Source: Deltaproteobacteria bacterium
GTDB taxonomy: Bacteria > Desulfobacterota_D > UBA1144 > Nemesobacterales > CSP1-2
Reading direction: 5' to 3'
Assembly: GCA_016187835.1 (NCBI GenBank)
Contig: JACPIY010000034.1
Coordinates: 1 to 33,361 of the forward strand
Length of the DNA stretch: 33,361 nt
Below the pieces are notes generated by a model, which did no database searches, was not told the origin of the DNA, and saw only the letters and a list, made by a program, of their open reading frames with translations. A program made the translations under genes and the position numbers. Position 1 is the first letter of the stretch, and each line of letters starts with the position of its first letter. Below are positions 8,399 through 16,107 of this stretch, one piece after another.

Positions 8399-8949
8399 CA
8401 CTCTTCACCTAATTTATCCAATTGAAATACCGAAATCGGGGCGTACTTTGAACCCCCGGGATTAAGCACACTTTTCATAACAGCAATCTCCGATATGAAA
8501 AAAGGAATACGCCGTGGAACCGGAAAAGACCCTTTTAATCTTGCCTTACCTCTTATCCTGCCCACCGTTATGTGGGGGAAAAAGGAACGATCATCCTTCG
8601 TAAAACCCAACCCTTCGAGTCTTTCTTCTATTTCACTCTGAAGTTTTAAAAGCTCCTGGTCACCAGTTAAGCCTATAAATAGAACACGAGGATTTTTTAG
8701 ATTTGGAAACCCCCCAAATCTAGCAATTTCCATATCGAAAGGGGAATATATACTAGCTGCTTCTCTAATATTATTTCCTATTTCCTCTACCTTCGACTCC
8801 TCAACCTCTCCTAAAAACTTAAGGGTGACATGTAACTTTTCGTAGCTCTCCCATTTGACTCCCTCCCAATGAGATTTTATCTCATCCACGTACCTACCAA
8901 TCTCAAATTTTATCTCCTGAGGAATAAATGCAGCGATAAAAACCCTCAA
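8398..8949 (-). CDS. thpR: RNA 2',3'-cyclic phosphodiesterase (2H phosphoesterase, LigT family)
   Basis: A 183-residue protein of the two-histidine phosphoesterase family. Both catalytic motifs are present: H40-V-T42 in LHVTLKFLG and H126-I-T128 in FFPHITVGR. Family members open 2',3'-cyclic phosphates to 2'-phosphates and can ligate tRNA halves in vitro; the physiological role is uncertain. Length and the opening RVFIAAFIP are typical. The start codon is TTG with GGAG about ten bases upstream. The gene stands alone between rplU (downstream, same strand) and a repeat-rich 270-bp gap. Confidence 0.93.
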   Translation of the reverse strand: MRVFIAAFIPQEIKFEIGRYVDEIKSHWEGVKWESYEKLHVTLKFLGEVEESKVEEIGNNIREAASIYSPFDMEIARFGGFPNLKNPRVLFIGLTGDQELLKLQSEIEERLEGLGFTKDDRSFFPHITVGRIRGKARLKGSFPVPRRIPFFISEIAVMKSVLNPGGSKYAPISVFQLDKLGEE

Positions 8950-8980
8950 GCCTAACTCTCCAGGTCGAACTAAAGTGAAT

Positions 8981-9110
8981 GTAGCGGAGGTTTTTAGTCC
9001 TCTATTTTGAGGGTGTCATTCCCGGATGTTGGTGTCAGACAGATCCTTCAACTAGGCTGGACTGACCCGCCAGATATTGGTAGAACAGACATTCTTGTCT
9101 GTTATTTCCA
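8981..9110. repeat. Two short stem-loops with GTAG flanks and repeat-like sequence
   Basis: Element one (8981-9006) is GTAGCG, then stem GAGG/CCTC around an 8-base loop. Element two (9080-9107) is GTAGA, then stem AACAGAC/GTCTGTT around a 6-base loop. A third of the same design lies at 13268-13290. Between them, GGTGTCATTCCCG and GTGTCAGACAG resemble the dispersed repeats near 13.5 and 16.1 kb. Confidence 0.5.
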
Positions 9111-9201
9111 GGTATGACAACTATTGAATCCTAAAGAATTCCGCTACCAATTCTACTATGTCTAACATATCTTAGTTTCCACGAACAATTAAACCGAATA
9201 T

Positions 9202-9218
9202 AAAACCGATACGGTTTT
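9202..9218 (-). terminator. Small hairpin after the JAMM gene
   Basis: AAAACCG and CGGTTTT form a perfect 7-bp stem with a 3-base loop, one base beyond the stop codon of the minus-strand gene. The T-rich side and following TATATT on the minus strand are compatible with a weak intrinsic terminator. Confidence 0.45.
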
Positions 9219-9219
9219 G

Positions 9220-9729
9220 TTAATTCTCAATCGCCAAGCAAAACGGACACTTAATTGGGCTTCTTCTTATCTTCTTTCCATTAGAATGATAAGCAGAGAT
9301 TTTAAAATGGAAATCGTTAAGCGTCCCTGAAATAGTACCGTCCTGGTTTTCCCCCCAGCGCACCGACCTTTGATTATCGTTTATCGCAATAATCATATGA
9401 ACCTTTCCAGTCTCCATACCATTTATATCGAGGGGACTTGGCGTTGGAATTCCCTTAAGCGTGCCATATTGCGGATGAGAGTGAAAGTCACCCACAATCT
9501 CGAGTTTATCAAACTTGGGGAGGACATTTCCAATTCGATTATGCCTCGCATGGTTCGGAGATACGCCATTTCTCATCCTTTTTGCACTCTGATAAGCTAC
9601 GGTGTATTCGACAATGAACCTGTCTTCCAGCTTATACCCAAGAAGAAGTCCAAGGCATTCTTTTTTATACACTTCTATTGAGCTTAAAATAAGTCCCATG
9701 AATGCTGATTCGGAAAGAAATACCTTCAA
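9220..9729 (-). CDS. JAMM/MPN+ (Mov34) metalloprotease-like protein
   Basis: A 169-residue stand-alone JAB1/MPN/Mov34 domain. The zinc-site signature is complete: E24 (KKECLGLLLG), H83-S-H85-P, S98 and D101 in PSPLD. The gap between HxH and S is 12 residues rather than the usual 7, so a small insertion sits in the active-site loop. Prokaryotic relatives cleave isopeptide-like or C-terminal peptide bonds, for example on ubiquitin-like or sulfur-carrier proteins. The C-terminus ends with CPFC (C161, C164), a possible extra metal site. The start is TTG with GGGAG eight bases upstream. No ubiquitin-like, ThiS/MoaD or E1-like partner is next to it, so the substrate is unknown. Confidence 0.85.
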   Translation of the reverse strand: MKVFLSESAFMGLILSSIEVYKKECLGLLLGYKLEDRFIVEYTVAYQSAKRMRNGVSPNHARHNRIGNVLPKFDKLEIVGDFHSHPQYGTLKGIPTPSPLDINGMETGKVHMIIAINDNQRSVRWGENQDGTISGTLNDFHFKISAYHSNGKKIRRSPIKCPFCLAIEN

Positions 9730-10116
9730 TTATTAAACTCCCAAAGTTTATAAACCAGGAATTGCTTGAAGTCCGTTTATTAGAAATCCCTACCTCAGAT
9801 AGAAAGAAAACCTGGAAAATTGTAAAGACTTTTTCCCTTATTATCAAGAAAAAGCAGTAAAATGAGTATAGATTATAAGCAAAATGGCATGTAACTGACT
9901 TATATTATTTATTTTTTCGATTTAAGTTAGAGATAAATTGCCTGCACTGACTGTCTCTCAAACAGACATGGCATATCAGACTGCAGCAACTCACTACAGA
10001 CTCCAATAATTCTAGAAATGATTCACAATCTCAGTCGTCCTCAAAGATTGGCTAAAGAAGGGCTAGACCACAATTGGAATAAATTAGTGATTTCTGTAGT
10101 ATGTTATAAATTCAGT
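9730..10116. other. Intergenic region between tolB and the JAMM gene
   Basis: About 390 bp, AT-rich, with many stops in all frames. I see no tRNA, long hairpin or repeat; only the GGGAG ribosome binding site of the JAMM gene is at the left edge. One TATAAT-like hexamer on the minus strand near 9875 has no matching -35. Confidence 0.55.
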
Positions 10117-11388
10117 TTACTTGCACCAGGTCGGGAATGTCTTGCCTCCGCCTCTTGTGAGTTGAAGCTGGTTCTGTCCGTTTAGATACATTATATATAT
10201 TTCCTTCGCTCCACTTCTTGAGGAAGAGAAGGAAATATAATGCCCGTCCGGTGACCAGGATGGGTTCTCATTTCTTCCTGACGACCACGTGAGTCTCTGC
10301 TCATCCGATCCGTCAGGGTTTACGGTAAAAATATTCGCTTCGCTTCCCTCCACCCTTACATAGGCTATTCTATTAATGCCAATATTCGGAGACCAGGACG
10401 GGTCGGTATTATAGCTCCCTGTAGATATTTTTCTTACATTCGTACCGTCAGAATTCATTACATAAACCTGAGGAGATCCGGATCTATCAGAAACGAATGC
10501 AATCTGCCTTCCATTAGGAGACCAGGTAGGAGAAACCTCTATTGCACGAGTGCCGGTAATATTTACTGCCCCCTTACCACTTGCATTTGCAACAAAAATA
10601 TCGCCGTTTGAGCTATAGGCTAATTTGCTTCCATCCGGAGACCACTCGGCACTCTGATCTAATCTGAAACCGCGAGTAAGCCTTGTTTCTTTTACACTCG
10701 GTACGAGATTAAGGACGTACAGGTCCTGATCCCACACCTTATCGGAATTAAAAACTATCTTTGTCCCATTAGAAGAACAATTTGGTGAGAGAAGAAGAGC
10801 CCGGTGGTTTGTAAGTTTCCTTATGGCGTAGCCATCATAGTCCATTATATATAGGTCTCTATTTTGATTGGCGCCTGAAACAAAAACGATTTTTGAAGTA
10901 AAAAAACCATCTAGCCCAGTAAGCTGCTTCATAACCAGACCTGCAAATCTGTGAGCGGCTTCTCTAACTTTTCCCGAAGTAGCTTCATAGGACCTTCCAA
11001 GAAGGGCCTTTTCCCTGGCAATATCAAATAGCCTTACATCAATTTTTATTGTATCTCCTATGGATTGATACTCACCCTTGACAAGTGCTTCTCCACCGGC
11101 ATTGAAAAACGCTTGAAAATTTATATTTCCAAAGCTATCCAAACCTACACCTCCACCCCCACCCACATCAAAAAGCCCGGTATTAATTAAATCATTCCTG
11201 AGAACCTGAACAAATTCGGTTGCTCTCCGGTCTCCAGTACCTAAAGTGGAACCAGTTAGGTCCGGTATAAAAATAGAAATCTTGTCTATAATGGGCCCCT
11301 GAATAGGGGGCACAATGATCTGAGCAAAAAGGGCAACGGAAGAAACCATGATTATAGCTAATGTTAGAATTAATACTTTGTACCTCAT
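10117..11388 (-). CDS. tolB: Tol-Pal system periplasmic protein TolB
   Basis: A 423-residue TolB of normal length. The signal peptide spans about 1-22 (basic MRYK, hydrophobic core, ALFA-Q cleavage). An N-terminal alpha/beta domain follows (IDKISIFIPDLTG ... ADIAREKALLGRS-like region). The rest, about 170-423, is a six-bladed beta-propeller built of PD40 repeats, seen as repeated WSPDG/WSPNG and LYIMDYDG/VYVMNSDG motifs. TolB links the Tol-Pal envelope machine to Pal and helps keep the outer membrane attached during division. A glycine run (GGGGGVG) sits in the N-terminal domain. GGAG lies 8 bases before the ATG. tolQRA and pal are not adjacent, unlike in many proteobacteria. Confidence 0.93.
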   Translation of the reverse strand: MRYKVLILTLAIIMVSSVALFAQIIVPPIQGPIIDKISIFIPDLTGSTLGTGDRRATEFVQVLRNDLINTGLFDVGGGGGVGLDSFGNINFQAFFNAGGEALVKGEYQSIGDTIKIDVRLFDIAREKALLGRSYEATSGKVREAAHRFAGLVMKQLTGLDGFFTSKIVFVSGANQNRDLYIMDYDGYAIRKLTNHRALLLSPNCSSNGTKIVFNSDKVWDQDLYVLNLVPSVKETRLTRGFRLDQSAEWSPDGSKLAYSSNGDIFVANASGKGAVNITGTRAIEVSPTWSPNGRQIAFVSDRSGSPQVYVMNSDGTNVRKISTGSYNTDPSWSPNIGINRIAYVRVEGSEANIFTVNPDGSDEQRLTWSSGRNENPSWSPDGHYISFSSSRSGAKEIYIMYLNGQNQLQLTRGGGKTFPTWCK

Positions 11389-11473
11389 TATTTTCTCCGG
11401 CTAAGAATTAGAAATTTTACCTTTTATGGCTTGTAAGTAACTAAACTAACAAAAGTTATATAAGGTTACGCTA

Positions 11474-11502
11474 ATTATGGGTTTTAGGTCACTTTTTCTC
11501 AA
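11474..11502 (-). promoter_or_regulatory. Putative sigma-70 promoter of tolB
   Basis: Minus strand TTGAGA (11502-11497), 17-bp spacer, CATAAT (11479-11474); matches are 4/6 and 5/6. It lies between the HNH gene stop and tolB, giving a leader of about 80 nt. Confidence 0.45.
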
Positions 11503-11516
11503 ATCTATCAAGACTT

Positions 11517-12113
11517 TTATTCTTCGAGTTCTACGTTCCAGTAGGATACATCAACAAAGCTTAAGAACGGCTCCCACTCCTTATACCTTACAGCTTTCAC
11601 ATAAAGATTGGAAAACGGGTCCCAATTGGGCTTTTTAGGTTTGTTTATAAGCCTCATCTTGGCTTCCTCAGGGGTTCTTCCGCCCTTCTTCCGGTTACAA
11701 ACTCCGCAGCTACATACGACATTGTCCCAAATACTCTTTCCCCCAAGAAACCTTGGCACCACATGATCTATTGTGAGATCACAGCGTGGGAATTTCTTGC
11801 CGCAGTACTGACATAGTCCGGCATCTCTTCTGAATATGTTAATGCGGTTAAATTTTGCCTCCTTTCTCGGCATTCTGTCATATCTTATAAGCATAATGAC
11901 CCGCGGAATTCTGATTACTCTGCTTACAGTTCTTATAGCATCTTCATCCTTAACGGATGTAATGTCCGCCCAGGATTCAAAATCGAACGTTTTATAATCC
12001 CCGCCCACGGCTTTTGCAACACCCCCGTAGAGCATGACAAAAGCCCTTTTTACATTTGTTACCGTTATAGGAACAAAATAACGGTTAAGTACCAAAACCG
12101 GTGAGGATAACAT
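11517..12113 (-). CDS. HNH endonuclease family protein
   Basis: A 198-residue HNH nuclease domain protein. The zinc knuckle cysteines are C101/C104 (CQYCGKKF) and C136/C139 (SCGVCNRKKG). The catalytic region is TIDHVVPR (D116, H117), with N131 in WDNVV. An N-terminal region of about 85 residues (VLVLNRYFVPITVTNVKRAF) precedes it, as in the widespread chromosomal HNH group with the 'LVLN..Y.P' start. Such single genes are common in bacterial chromosomes and their biological role is mostly unknown; mobility or defense links cannot be inferred here. The ATG has no clear Shine-Dalgarno. It diverges from the lgt pair and is followed by tolB. Confidence 0.88.
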   Translation of the reverse strand: MLSSPVLVLNRYFVPITVTNVKRAFVMLYGGVAKAVGGDYKTFDFESWADITSVKDEDAIRTVSRVIRIPRVIMLIRYDRMPRKEAKFNRINIFRRDAGLCQYCGKKFPRCDLTIDHVVPRFLGGKSIWDNVVCSCGVCNRKKGGRTPEEAKMRLINKPKKPNWDPFSNLYVKAVRYKEWEPFLSFVDVSYWNVELEE

Positions 12114-12328
12114 GATGACTAGAGAATCTACCTATTTTTACAGGGTACTGCAAGTTTAAAATCAATCAGGCACATTGAATTAACACCCTATTAACAATTA
12201 AAATATCATAAGAGCACTTAAACGAAAGCCTTAATCAACATCTCAAGATGATTGGAAAGTGATTAATCTATCATTTAATTATGTATAACCTTCAGTTAAA
12301 TTATCTTACTCAAATGTGGAGAGCAATC

Positions 12329-12481
12329 ATGGATAATCTCTTTGTGATGTTTATTTTTCAGGTGATTCTCTGGATTATTCTTTTCTTCTTGATTTTCTAC
12401 CTTAGAAAGAAAGATTCTGAAATCAGAAGAGATCTCAAACTTTTAAAAGAGGCTTGGGAGAAAAAAAAGAGAGGAAGCTAA
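12329..12481 (+). CDS. Small single-pass membrane protein coupled to lgt
   Basis: A 50-residue protein starting MDNLFVMFIFQ. One hydrophobic helix (about 4-25) is followed by a charged, helical cytoplasmic tail (RKKDSEIRRDLKLLKEAWEKKKR). I prefer this ATG because GGAGA lies six bases upstream; the same frame opens at 12281 but without a ribosome binding site. Its TAA stop is directly abutted by the lgt ATG, which implies translational coupling. The shape recalls CcmD-type or other small membrane adaptors, but no cytochrome c maturation genes are near and the similarity is only general. Function unknown; a partner or regulator of Lgt is possible (inference). Confidence 0.6.
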   Translation: MDNLFVMFIFQVILWIILFFLIFYLRKKDSEIRRDLKLLKEAWEKKKRGS

Positions 12482-13255
12482 ATGTACCCGGAACTATTTA
12501 GAATTGGAGATTTTGTAATCTCATCTTTTGGAGTAATGGTGGCAATTGCGTTCCTTGTCGCCTACTGGATTTCATCGCTTGAATACAAAAGGAAAGGACT
12601 CGATGAAAAACTCCTTAGCAATGTCTTTGTTGCCGCAATGGTTGGCGGAATAGTCGGAGCAAAGATCCTTTATCTATTCGAGAACGTTCCGATACCGGAA
12701 ATTATAAGAAACCCAATCCCTCACCTCTTCTCCAGAGGCGGTCTTACTTTCTACGGCGGATTTTTCGGAGCGGTGCTACTTGTATGGATTATCTCCCTTA
12801 CGAGCAAAGTGGGTTTATGGAAAATTCTAGACGGTCTCGCGCCAGGACTTGCTATAGGGCACTCTATCGGGCGCATAGGATGCCTCCTTGTAGGAGACGA
12901 CTACGGTGTTCCATCGGACCTCCCGTGGGCGATGGCTTTCCCAAAAGGACTGCCTCCGACAACCGAAAGAGTGCATCCGACACAGATTTATGAAACCATC
13001 CTGTTGGGAATTTTATTTGTCCTTCTTTGGAAAGTCCGAAAAAAGCAAGCACCAGACGGATGGCTTTTTTCTATGTTTTTAATACTGGCGGGAATTGAAA
13101 GGTTTCTTATAGAGTTCATAAGGTCAACCAGCCCAAGCCCCATCCACGGCCTCTCCCTTGCTCAGGTTATTGCGCTTGGTCTTATAATCGTTGGAATAAT
13201 AAAACTCGTTCAAGTTCGCGAGTTAAAGGCAAAGGTTAAAAAAGGTAATAAGTAA
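12482..13255 (+). CDS. lgt: Phosphatidylglycerol--prolipoprotein diacylglyceryl transferase
   Basis: A 257-residue polytopic inner-membrane enzyme that moves diacylglycerol from phosphatidylglycerol to the lipobox cysteine of prolipoproteins, the first step in lipoprotein maturation. Visible landmarks are the RGGLTFYGG stretch (R85 on), the signature HSIGRIGCLLVGDDYG (127-142; the GRIG motif is kept, and the NF..GE of E. coli is replaced by the C..G variant), and HPTQIYE (165-171). Seven or so hydrophobic segments fit the known topology. It starts immediately after the stop of a small membrane gene. lnt, which acts at the last step, lies 3 kb downstream on the same strand beyond an inserted segment. 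Confidence 0.96.
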   Translation: MYPELFRIGDFVISSFGVMVAIAFLVAYWISSLEYKRKGLDEKLLSNVFVAAMVGGIVGAKILYLFENVPIPEIIRNPIPHLFSRGGLTFYGGFFGAVLLVWIISLTSKVGLWKILDGLAPGLAIGHSIGRIGCLLVGDDYGVPSDLPWAMAFPKGLPPTTERVHPTQIYETILLGILFVLLWKVRKKQAPDGWLFSMFLILAGIERFLIEFIRSTSPSPIHGLSLAQVIALGLIIVGIIKLVQVRELKAKVKKGNK

Positions 13256-13267
13256 GTAAGAATAATT

Positions 13268-13290
13268 GTAGCGGCAACCTTTAGGTTTCC
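13268..13290 (+). repeat. GTAG-flanked stem-loop, third copy
   Basis: GTAGC, then GGCAACC and GGTTTCC (one mismatch) around the loop TTTA. It is built like those at 8981 and 9080 and lies 12 bp after lgt, so it might also act as a weak transcript end. Confidence 0.4.
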
Positions 13291-13329
13291 ATCTAAGGAG
13301 AGTTGAAAAATGGAGGGCTAAAGCATAGT

Positions 13330-13487
13330 AATCAAGAATTATTCTGTCGGACAATGTAAGTACTATTTTCACCCTCTCTCAAAATTCTCAAGGCAGTCAC
13401 TCCTAGTGCTTCGATACCTCAGAGCCCGTCCTGAATACCAAAGCGAAGGAATAAACTCCCCGAAGCAATCTCACAAAAGGTGTCATT
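13330..13487 (+). repeat. Dispersed intergenic repeat, copy B
   Basis: Matches the reverse complement of 43-200 over its full 158 bases with 7 mismatches and no gaps. It begins near CTGTCGGACAATGT and ends at GGTGTCATT, where a second repeat module starts. Confidence 0.9.
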
Positions 13488-13780
13488 CCGAACCCTGTCC
13501 AGCAAGTCGAAGGAGCTGTGAGGAATCTTCCTGGTTTTCAGGATTTCTCAAACGCTAAGATTTCTCCCTCCGGTCGAAATGACAGGAGGAACGGTCAATA
13601 CGACAGTCTCATTTGTCATTCCGAACCCTGTCCCGAACCCTTCGGCGGAGCCTGCACTGAGAGAATCGAAGTGCTCAGGGTAAACTCCTGTGAGGGAGCT
13701 TGTGAGGAATCTTGTTGGTTTCAGGATGACACGAGGAACGATCGAATGACAGTTACTTTATAGGAATTATTAAACTAGGT
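13481..13780 (+). repeat. Tandem array of repeat modules after lgt
   Basis: TGTCATTCCGAACCCTGTCC occurs at 13481-13500 and again at 13614-13633. GTGAGGAATCTT follows each, at about 13518 and 13701. GAAATGACAGGAGGAACG and GGATGACACGAGGAACG close the two units. The whole 13256-13831 gap (about 575 bp) is thus repeats; the open frame inside it has no coding character. Confidence 0.8.
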
Positions 13781-13831
13781 GAGACTTAGCTCCACATTGT
13801 CATTTAATCACCGGCAACAAGCGAAGTTCCT

Positions 13832-14311
13832 CTATACTTCATAGTCTTCGTCCGACTCGCCGTATTGAGGAGGAGCATCTCCGACTGACTCAACAACCAA
13901 CGGATACTTTTCTTCGTTATCGGACGATTCGACTCCTTTGAGTTCAACAATAAAACGCCACTCGTCGCCATAATCAAAGAGAAATAGCATTTTCTTCTCT
14001 ATCTTATCGAAAACTTTTTTTACTCTGGTTCTCTCTACACCTTTATGTTTACTCTCTTCTCCAATATCAGCGAACAATTCATAACCCTCATCTGAATCAG
14101 TCCATCTTTCAAGATTGTTATAAAAACCGAAACAATGGTCGAAATAAAAATCGAAACTATTTATTATGGCTTCTGCTAATCTATACAAAGTAAACTCTTC
14201 AGGAATCGCTAAAACTCTATAAGGCTGTCCTTTAACTCTACCGTGCCAATCGCTCAAAGTAGCCTTTATCAGATATATCCTTTCGCCTTGTTTTGCTCTG
14301 CGCTTTCTCAT
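13832..14311 (-). CDS. Plasmid pRiA4b ORF-3 family protein
   Basis: A 159-residue protein of the PRiA4_ORF3-like family. It shows the family plan: IYLIKATLSDW near the N-terminus, LYRLAEAIINSF in the first helix, then the core FLFDYGDEWRFIVEL (about 109-123) and a DAPPQYGESDEDYEV-type acidic end. The family is widespread on plasmids and mobile islands and its biochemical role is unknown. It usually has a W-R-x-I motif after P-P-I near residue 20; here this part reads GQPYRVLAIP, so it is a diverged member. AAGG precedes the ATG. It lies alone on the minus strand inside the insert between lgt and lnt, next to the repeat array. Confidence 0.75.
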   Translation of the reverse strand: MRKRRAKQGERIYLIKATLSDWHGRVKGQPYRVLAIPEEFTLYRLAEAIINSFDFYFDHCFGFYNNLERWTDSDEGYELFADIGEESKHKGVERTRVKKVFDKIEKKMLFLFDYGDEWRFIVELKGVESSDNEEKYPLVVESVGDAPPQYGESDEDYEV

Positions 14312-14482
14312 TCATATTACCTTTTTAGAAAACAGTGTAAGCAAAATCTTCAAAAATTCCAACTCTGTATTTCTTTGCCAACCCAACTAATTCTAATAAT
14401 AAAGCTAAAGGGTTTATTCCGTTAGAGTTGAAACTCGCATAGCAAAATGTGTAAGAGTCTTTTATAGCAAAAAAATTAGCCG

Positions 14483-14511
14483 TTGACATCAAATCCAGGA
14501 GGTACAATAAT
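14483..14511 (+). promoter_or_regulatory. Sigma-70-type promoter of the insert genes
   Basis: Perfect TTGACA (14483-14488), exactly 17 bp, then AATAAT (14506-14511, 5/6). It lies about 97 bp before the ATG of the helical protein gene. This is the best sigma-70 match in the window and suggests strong, constitutive expression of the two genes behind it. Confidence 0.65.
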
Positions 14512-14607
14512 AGGATAGTTAACTATAAGTAGTGCTTTTCACGGCATATTTTATAGTAATCTAGAGTGTAGTTATCGAAGAACATATTTTTATGGGGTGA
14601 AACATTC

Positions 14608-14955
14608 ATGAGTAAATTCAAAAATATCCTCACGGATTCAATAGATGCGATCAAAAACAAGGCGAATGAAGTAGTTGAGAAAAATCCAGAAATAGTTAAT
14701 AAGGCAAAGAAGTTAGCTTCTGATGTACACAAGAAATATGTAGAAAGTGGCGCGGAGGAAAAAGTTGACATTTTTACAAACAAATCCTCCGAGAAACTTG
14801 ATGAAATAAGCGGCCATGCAATGTATAAACTTGTTGAGGAGAGATTAGCTGAACAAGACCGGTTCAATGACCTTTTGGCAACTAAACTGCACGAAGCTTT
14901 AGAACGTATCTCAGAGCTTGAACGGAAATTGTTACAAAAATCAAAGCAGAGTTGA
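14608..14955 (+). CDS. Small all-helical protein of unknown function
   Basis: A 115-residue, charged and Lys/Glu-rich protein with no membrane segment and no cysteine. It is predicted helical throughout, with a coiled-coil-like C-terminus (LHEALERISELERKLLQK). I do not recognise a family. GGGGTG lies eight bases before the ATG. Its stop is four bases before the start of the nuclease-like gene, so the two are surely one transcript, driven by the promoter at 14483. The likely job is partner, inhibitor or assembly factor of the downstream protein (inference from coupling only). Confidence 0.7.
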   Translation: MSKFKNILTDSIDAIKNKANEVVEKNPEIVNKAKKLASDVHKKYVESGAEEKVDIFTNKSSEKLDEISGHAMYKLVEERLAEQDRFNDLLATKLHEALERISELERKLLQKSKQS

Positions 14956-14959
14956 AACG

Positions 14960-16024
14960 ATGACTATTAAAGAATTCTACGATATATACTCAAGTAGTCA
15001 GACACAAAGCATTAGAACGATTTGTGGTAGGTGGGAGAAAGAAGAACAGTTAGACAAACTTCTGCAAACGCCTATAACAACTAGTGTAGTCCTTGGTGAC
15101 CTCATGGCCGGTGACGGTCTCAACGATCAAATATCCTCTGATCTACTTGATGGTTTCAGTAAGCTAATGGAGAATAAAGCCGATTCCTATGATGAGGTAC
15201 GCAGCATTTTACTTAGTAAACTTCATGATGGAGATAGCTCAGTCTTCGGGATGATCAACAAAATCAAAGGGCAAATTGGAGAGAATCAATTTATACAAGT
15301 AGCTAAAGCTGAAGGTCTAAGCGCACGACTTGCAGACTTAGGTAATCAGGAAGGTTACGACGTTGCAATTGATCATGCTGATGGTACGACCCGGTATATC
15401 CAAGTAAAAATGTACGGTGATGCTGCTGGTGTAGTCGAGCACATACAGAAAGTCAATCAGAAACTAGCTGAAGGAGTAGTGATTTCGGATGGAGATCGTG
15501 CAGTTAGAGCAATAGATTTTGCTGTACCCGCAGACATTTCAGAAGAAGTAAGAGCACAAGCGGCGGAACTCGGAATAGAAGTGAATGTCTTACCTATCCC
15601 TATGACCGCCCATGAAGCAAGAGAGATTGTTCAAGAAGGATTCGATAATATAGGCCCAGAGGCTTTATCAAATCTCTTTGGACAATTGTTCGGAGCAATG
15701 GTAACTGTTGCAGTTATACATAGTTTGGTTAATGCATTTCTATTGTACAAAGAAGCCAAAACTGCGGATCAATTTTTACCAGATACTATAGAAGAAACTG
15801 TGATCTCTACAGGAGCGATCGCAACAGGTATGAGCCTAGAACTTCTTTTGAATCAGATTTCTATGATTGGTGGTCCGCCAACATATGCCCTTGTTCTTTG
15901 CACTTCAATTGCTACAAGGGGTGTTCTTAAACGGTTGGCAAAAAGACAAGATTACATTTCGTGGCTAAGAGCACAAAATGCGTACTTGCAGAGTCTCAAT
16001 AATCAACTAGAAGCAACTAGTTAG
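14960..16024 (+). CDS. Putative PD-(D/E)xK nuclease with C-terminal hydrophobic segments
   Basis: A 354-residue protein starting MTIKEFYDIY. Residues about 104-165 look like a PD-(D/E)xK nuclease core: G107-E108-N in a helix, G132-Y133-D134-V, then Y146-I-Q148-V-K150. That is the E...D...QxK order seen in Mrr/Holliday-resolvase-type enzymes. After a charged middle come two hydrophobic stretches: about 234-262 (LFGQLFGAMVTVAVIHSL) and about 283-320, which is Gly/Ser-rich. The C-terminus is basic (KRLAKRQDY). This suggests a membrane-associated nuclease, although the second stretch could be a glycine-rich helical hairpin rather than a true span. I chose this ATG over an upstream TTG at 14918, which would overlap the previous gene and lacks a ribosome binding site. 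Family not recognised. Confidence 0.65.
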   Translation: MTIKEFYDIYSSSQTQSIRTICGRWEKEEQLDKLLQTPITTSVVLGDLMAGDGLNDQISSDLLDGFSKLMENKADSYDEVRSILLSKLHDGDSSVFGMINKIKGQIGENQFIQVAKAEGLSARLADLGNQEGYDVAIDHADGTTRYIQVKMYGDAAGVVEHIQKVNQKLAEGVVISDGDRAVRAIDFAVPADISEEVRAQAAELGIEVNVLPIPMTAHEAREIVQEGFDNIGPEALSNLFGQLFGAMVTVAVIHSLVNAFLLYKEAKTADQFLPDTIEETVISTGAIATGMSLELLLNQISMIGGPPTYALVLCTSIATRGVLKRLAKRQDYISWLRAQNAYLQSLNNQLEATS

Positions 16025-16107
16025 AAATTAAAACACCTCTCGTAATCGTGGAAAAAGAAGCATGATAAGTTTTAAAAGTCAGCTTGTTTGTAAAAGTCAA
16101 CATTTGT

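Noticed and set aside
9665-9847. 60-codon minus-strand frame overlapping the JAMM gene start
   Set aside because: Overlaps a well-supported gene in another frame and has no coding features.
43-13487. Composite transposon bounded by the inverted repeats
   Set aside because: No transposase or integrase lies between them and the enclosed genes are core housekeeping genes.
13518-13763. 81-codon open frame on the plus strand
   Set aside because: It runs through the tandem repeat modules, its protein is low-complexity repeat translation (CPEPFGGACTERIEV), and it has no ribosome binding site.
13481-13780. CRISPR array
   Set aside because: Only two unequal repeat units, no regular spacers and no cas genes.
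14325-14507. 60-codon minus-strand frame upstream of the PRiA4-like gene
   Set aside because: No ribosome binding site; it overlaps the strong plus-strand promoter at 14483-14511 and shows no recognisable domain.
14918-14959. TTG start giving a 14-residue longer nuclease-like protein
   Set aside because: It would overlap the preceding gene by 38 bp without a ribosome binding site; the ATG at 14960 follows the stop by four bases.
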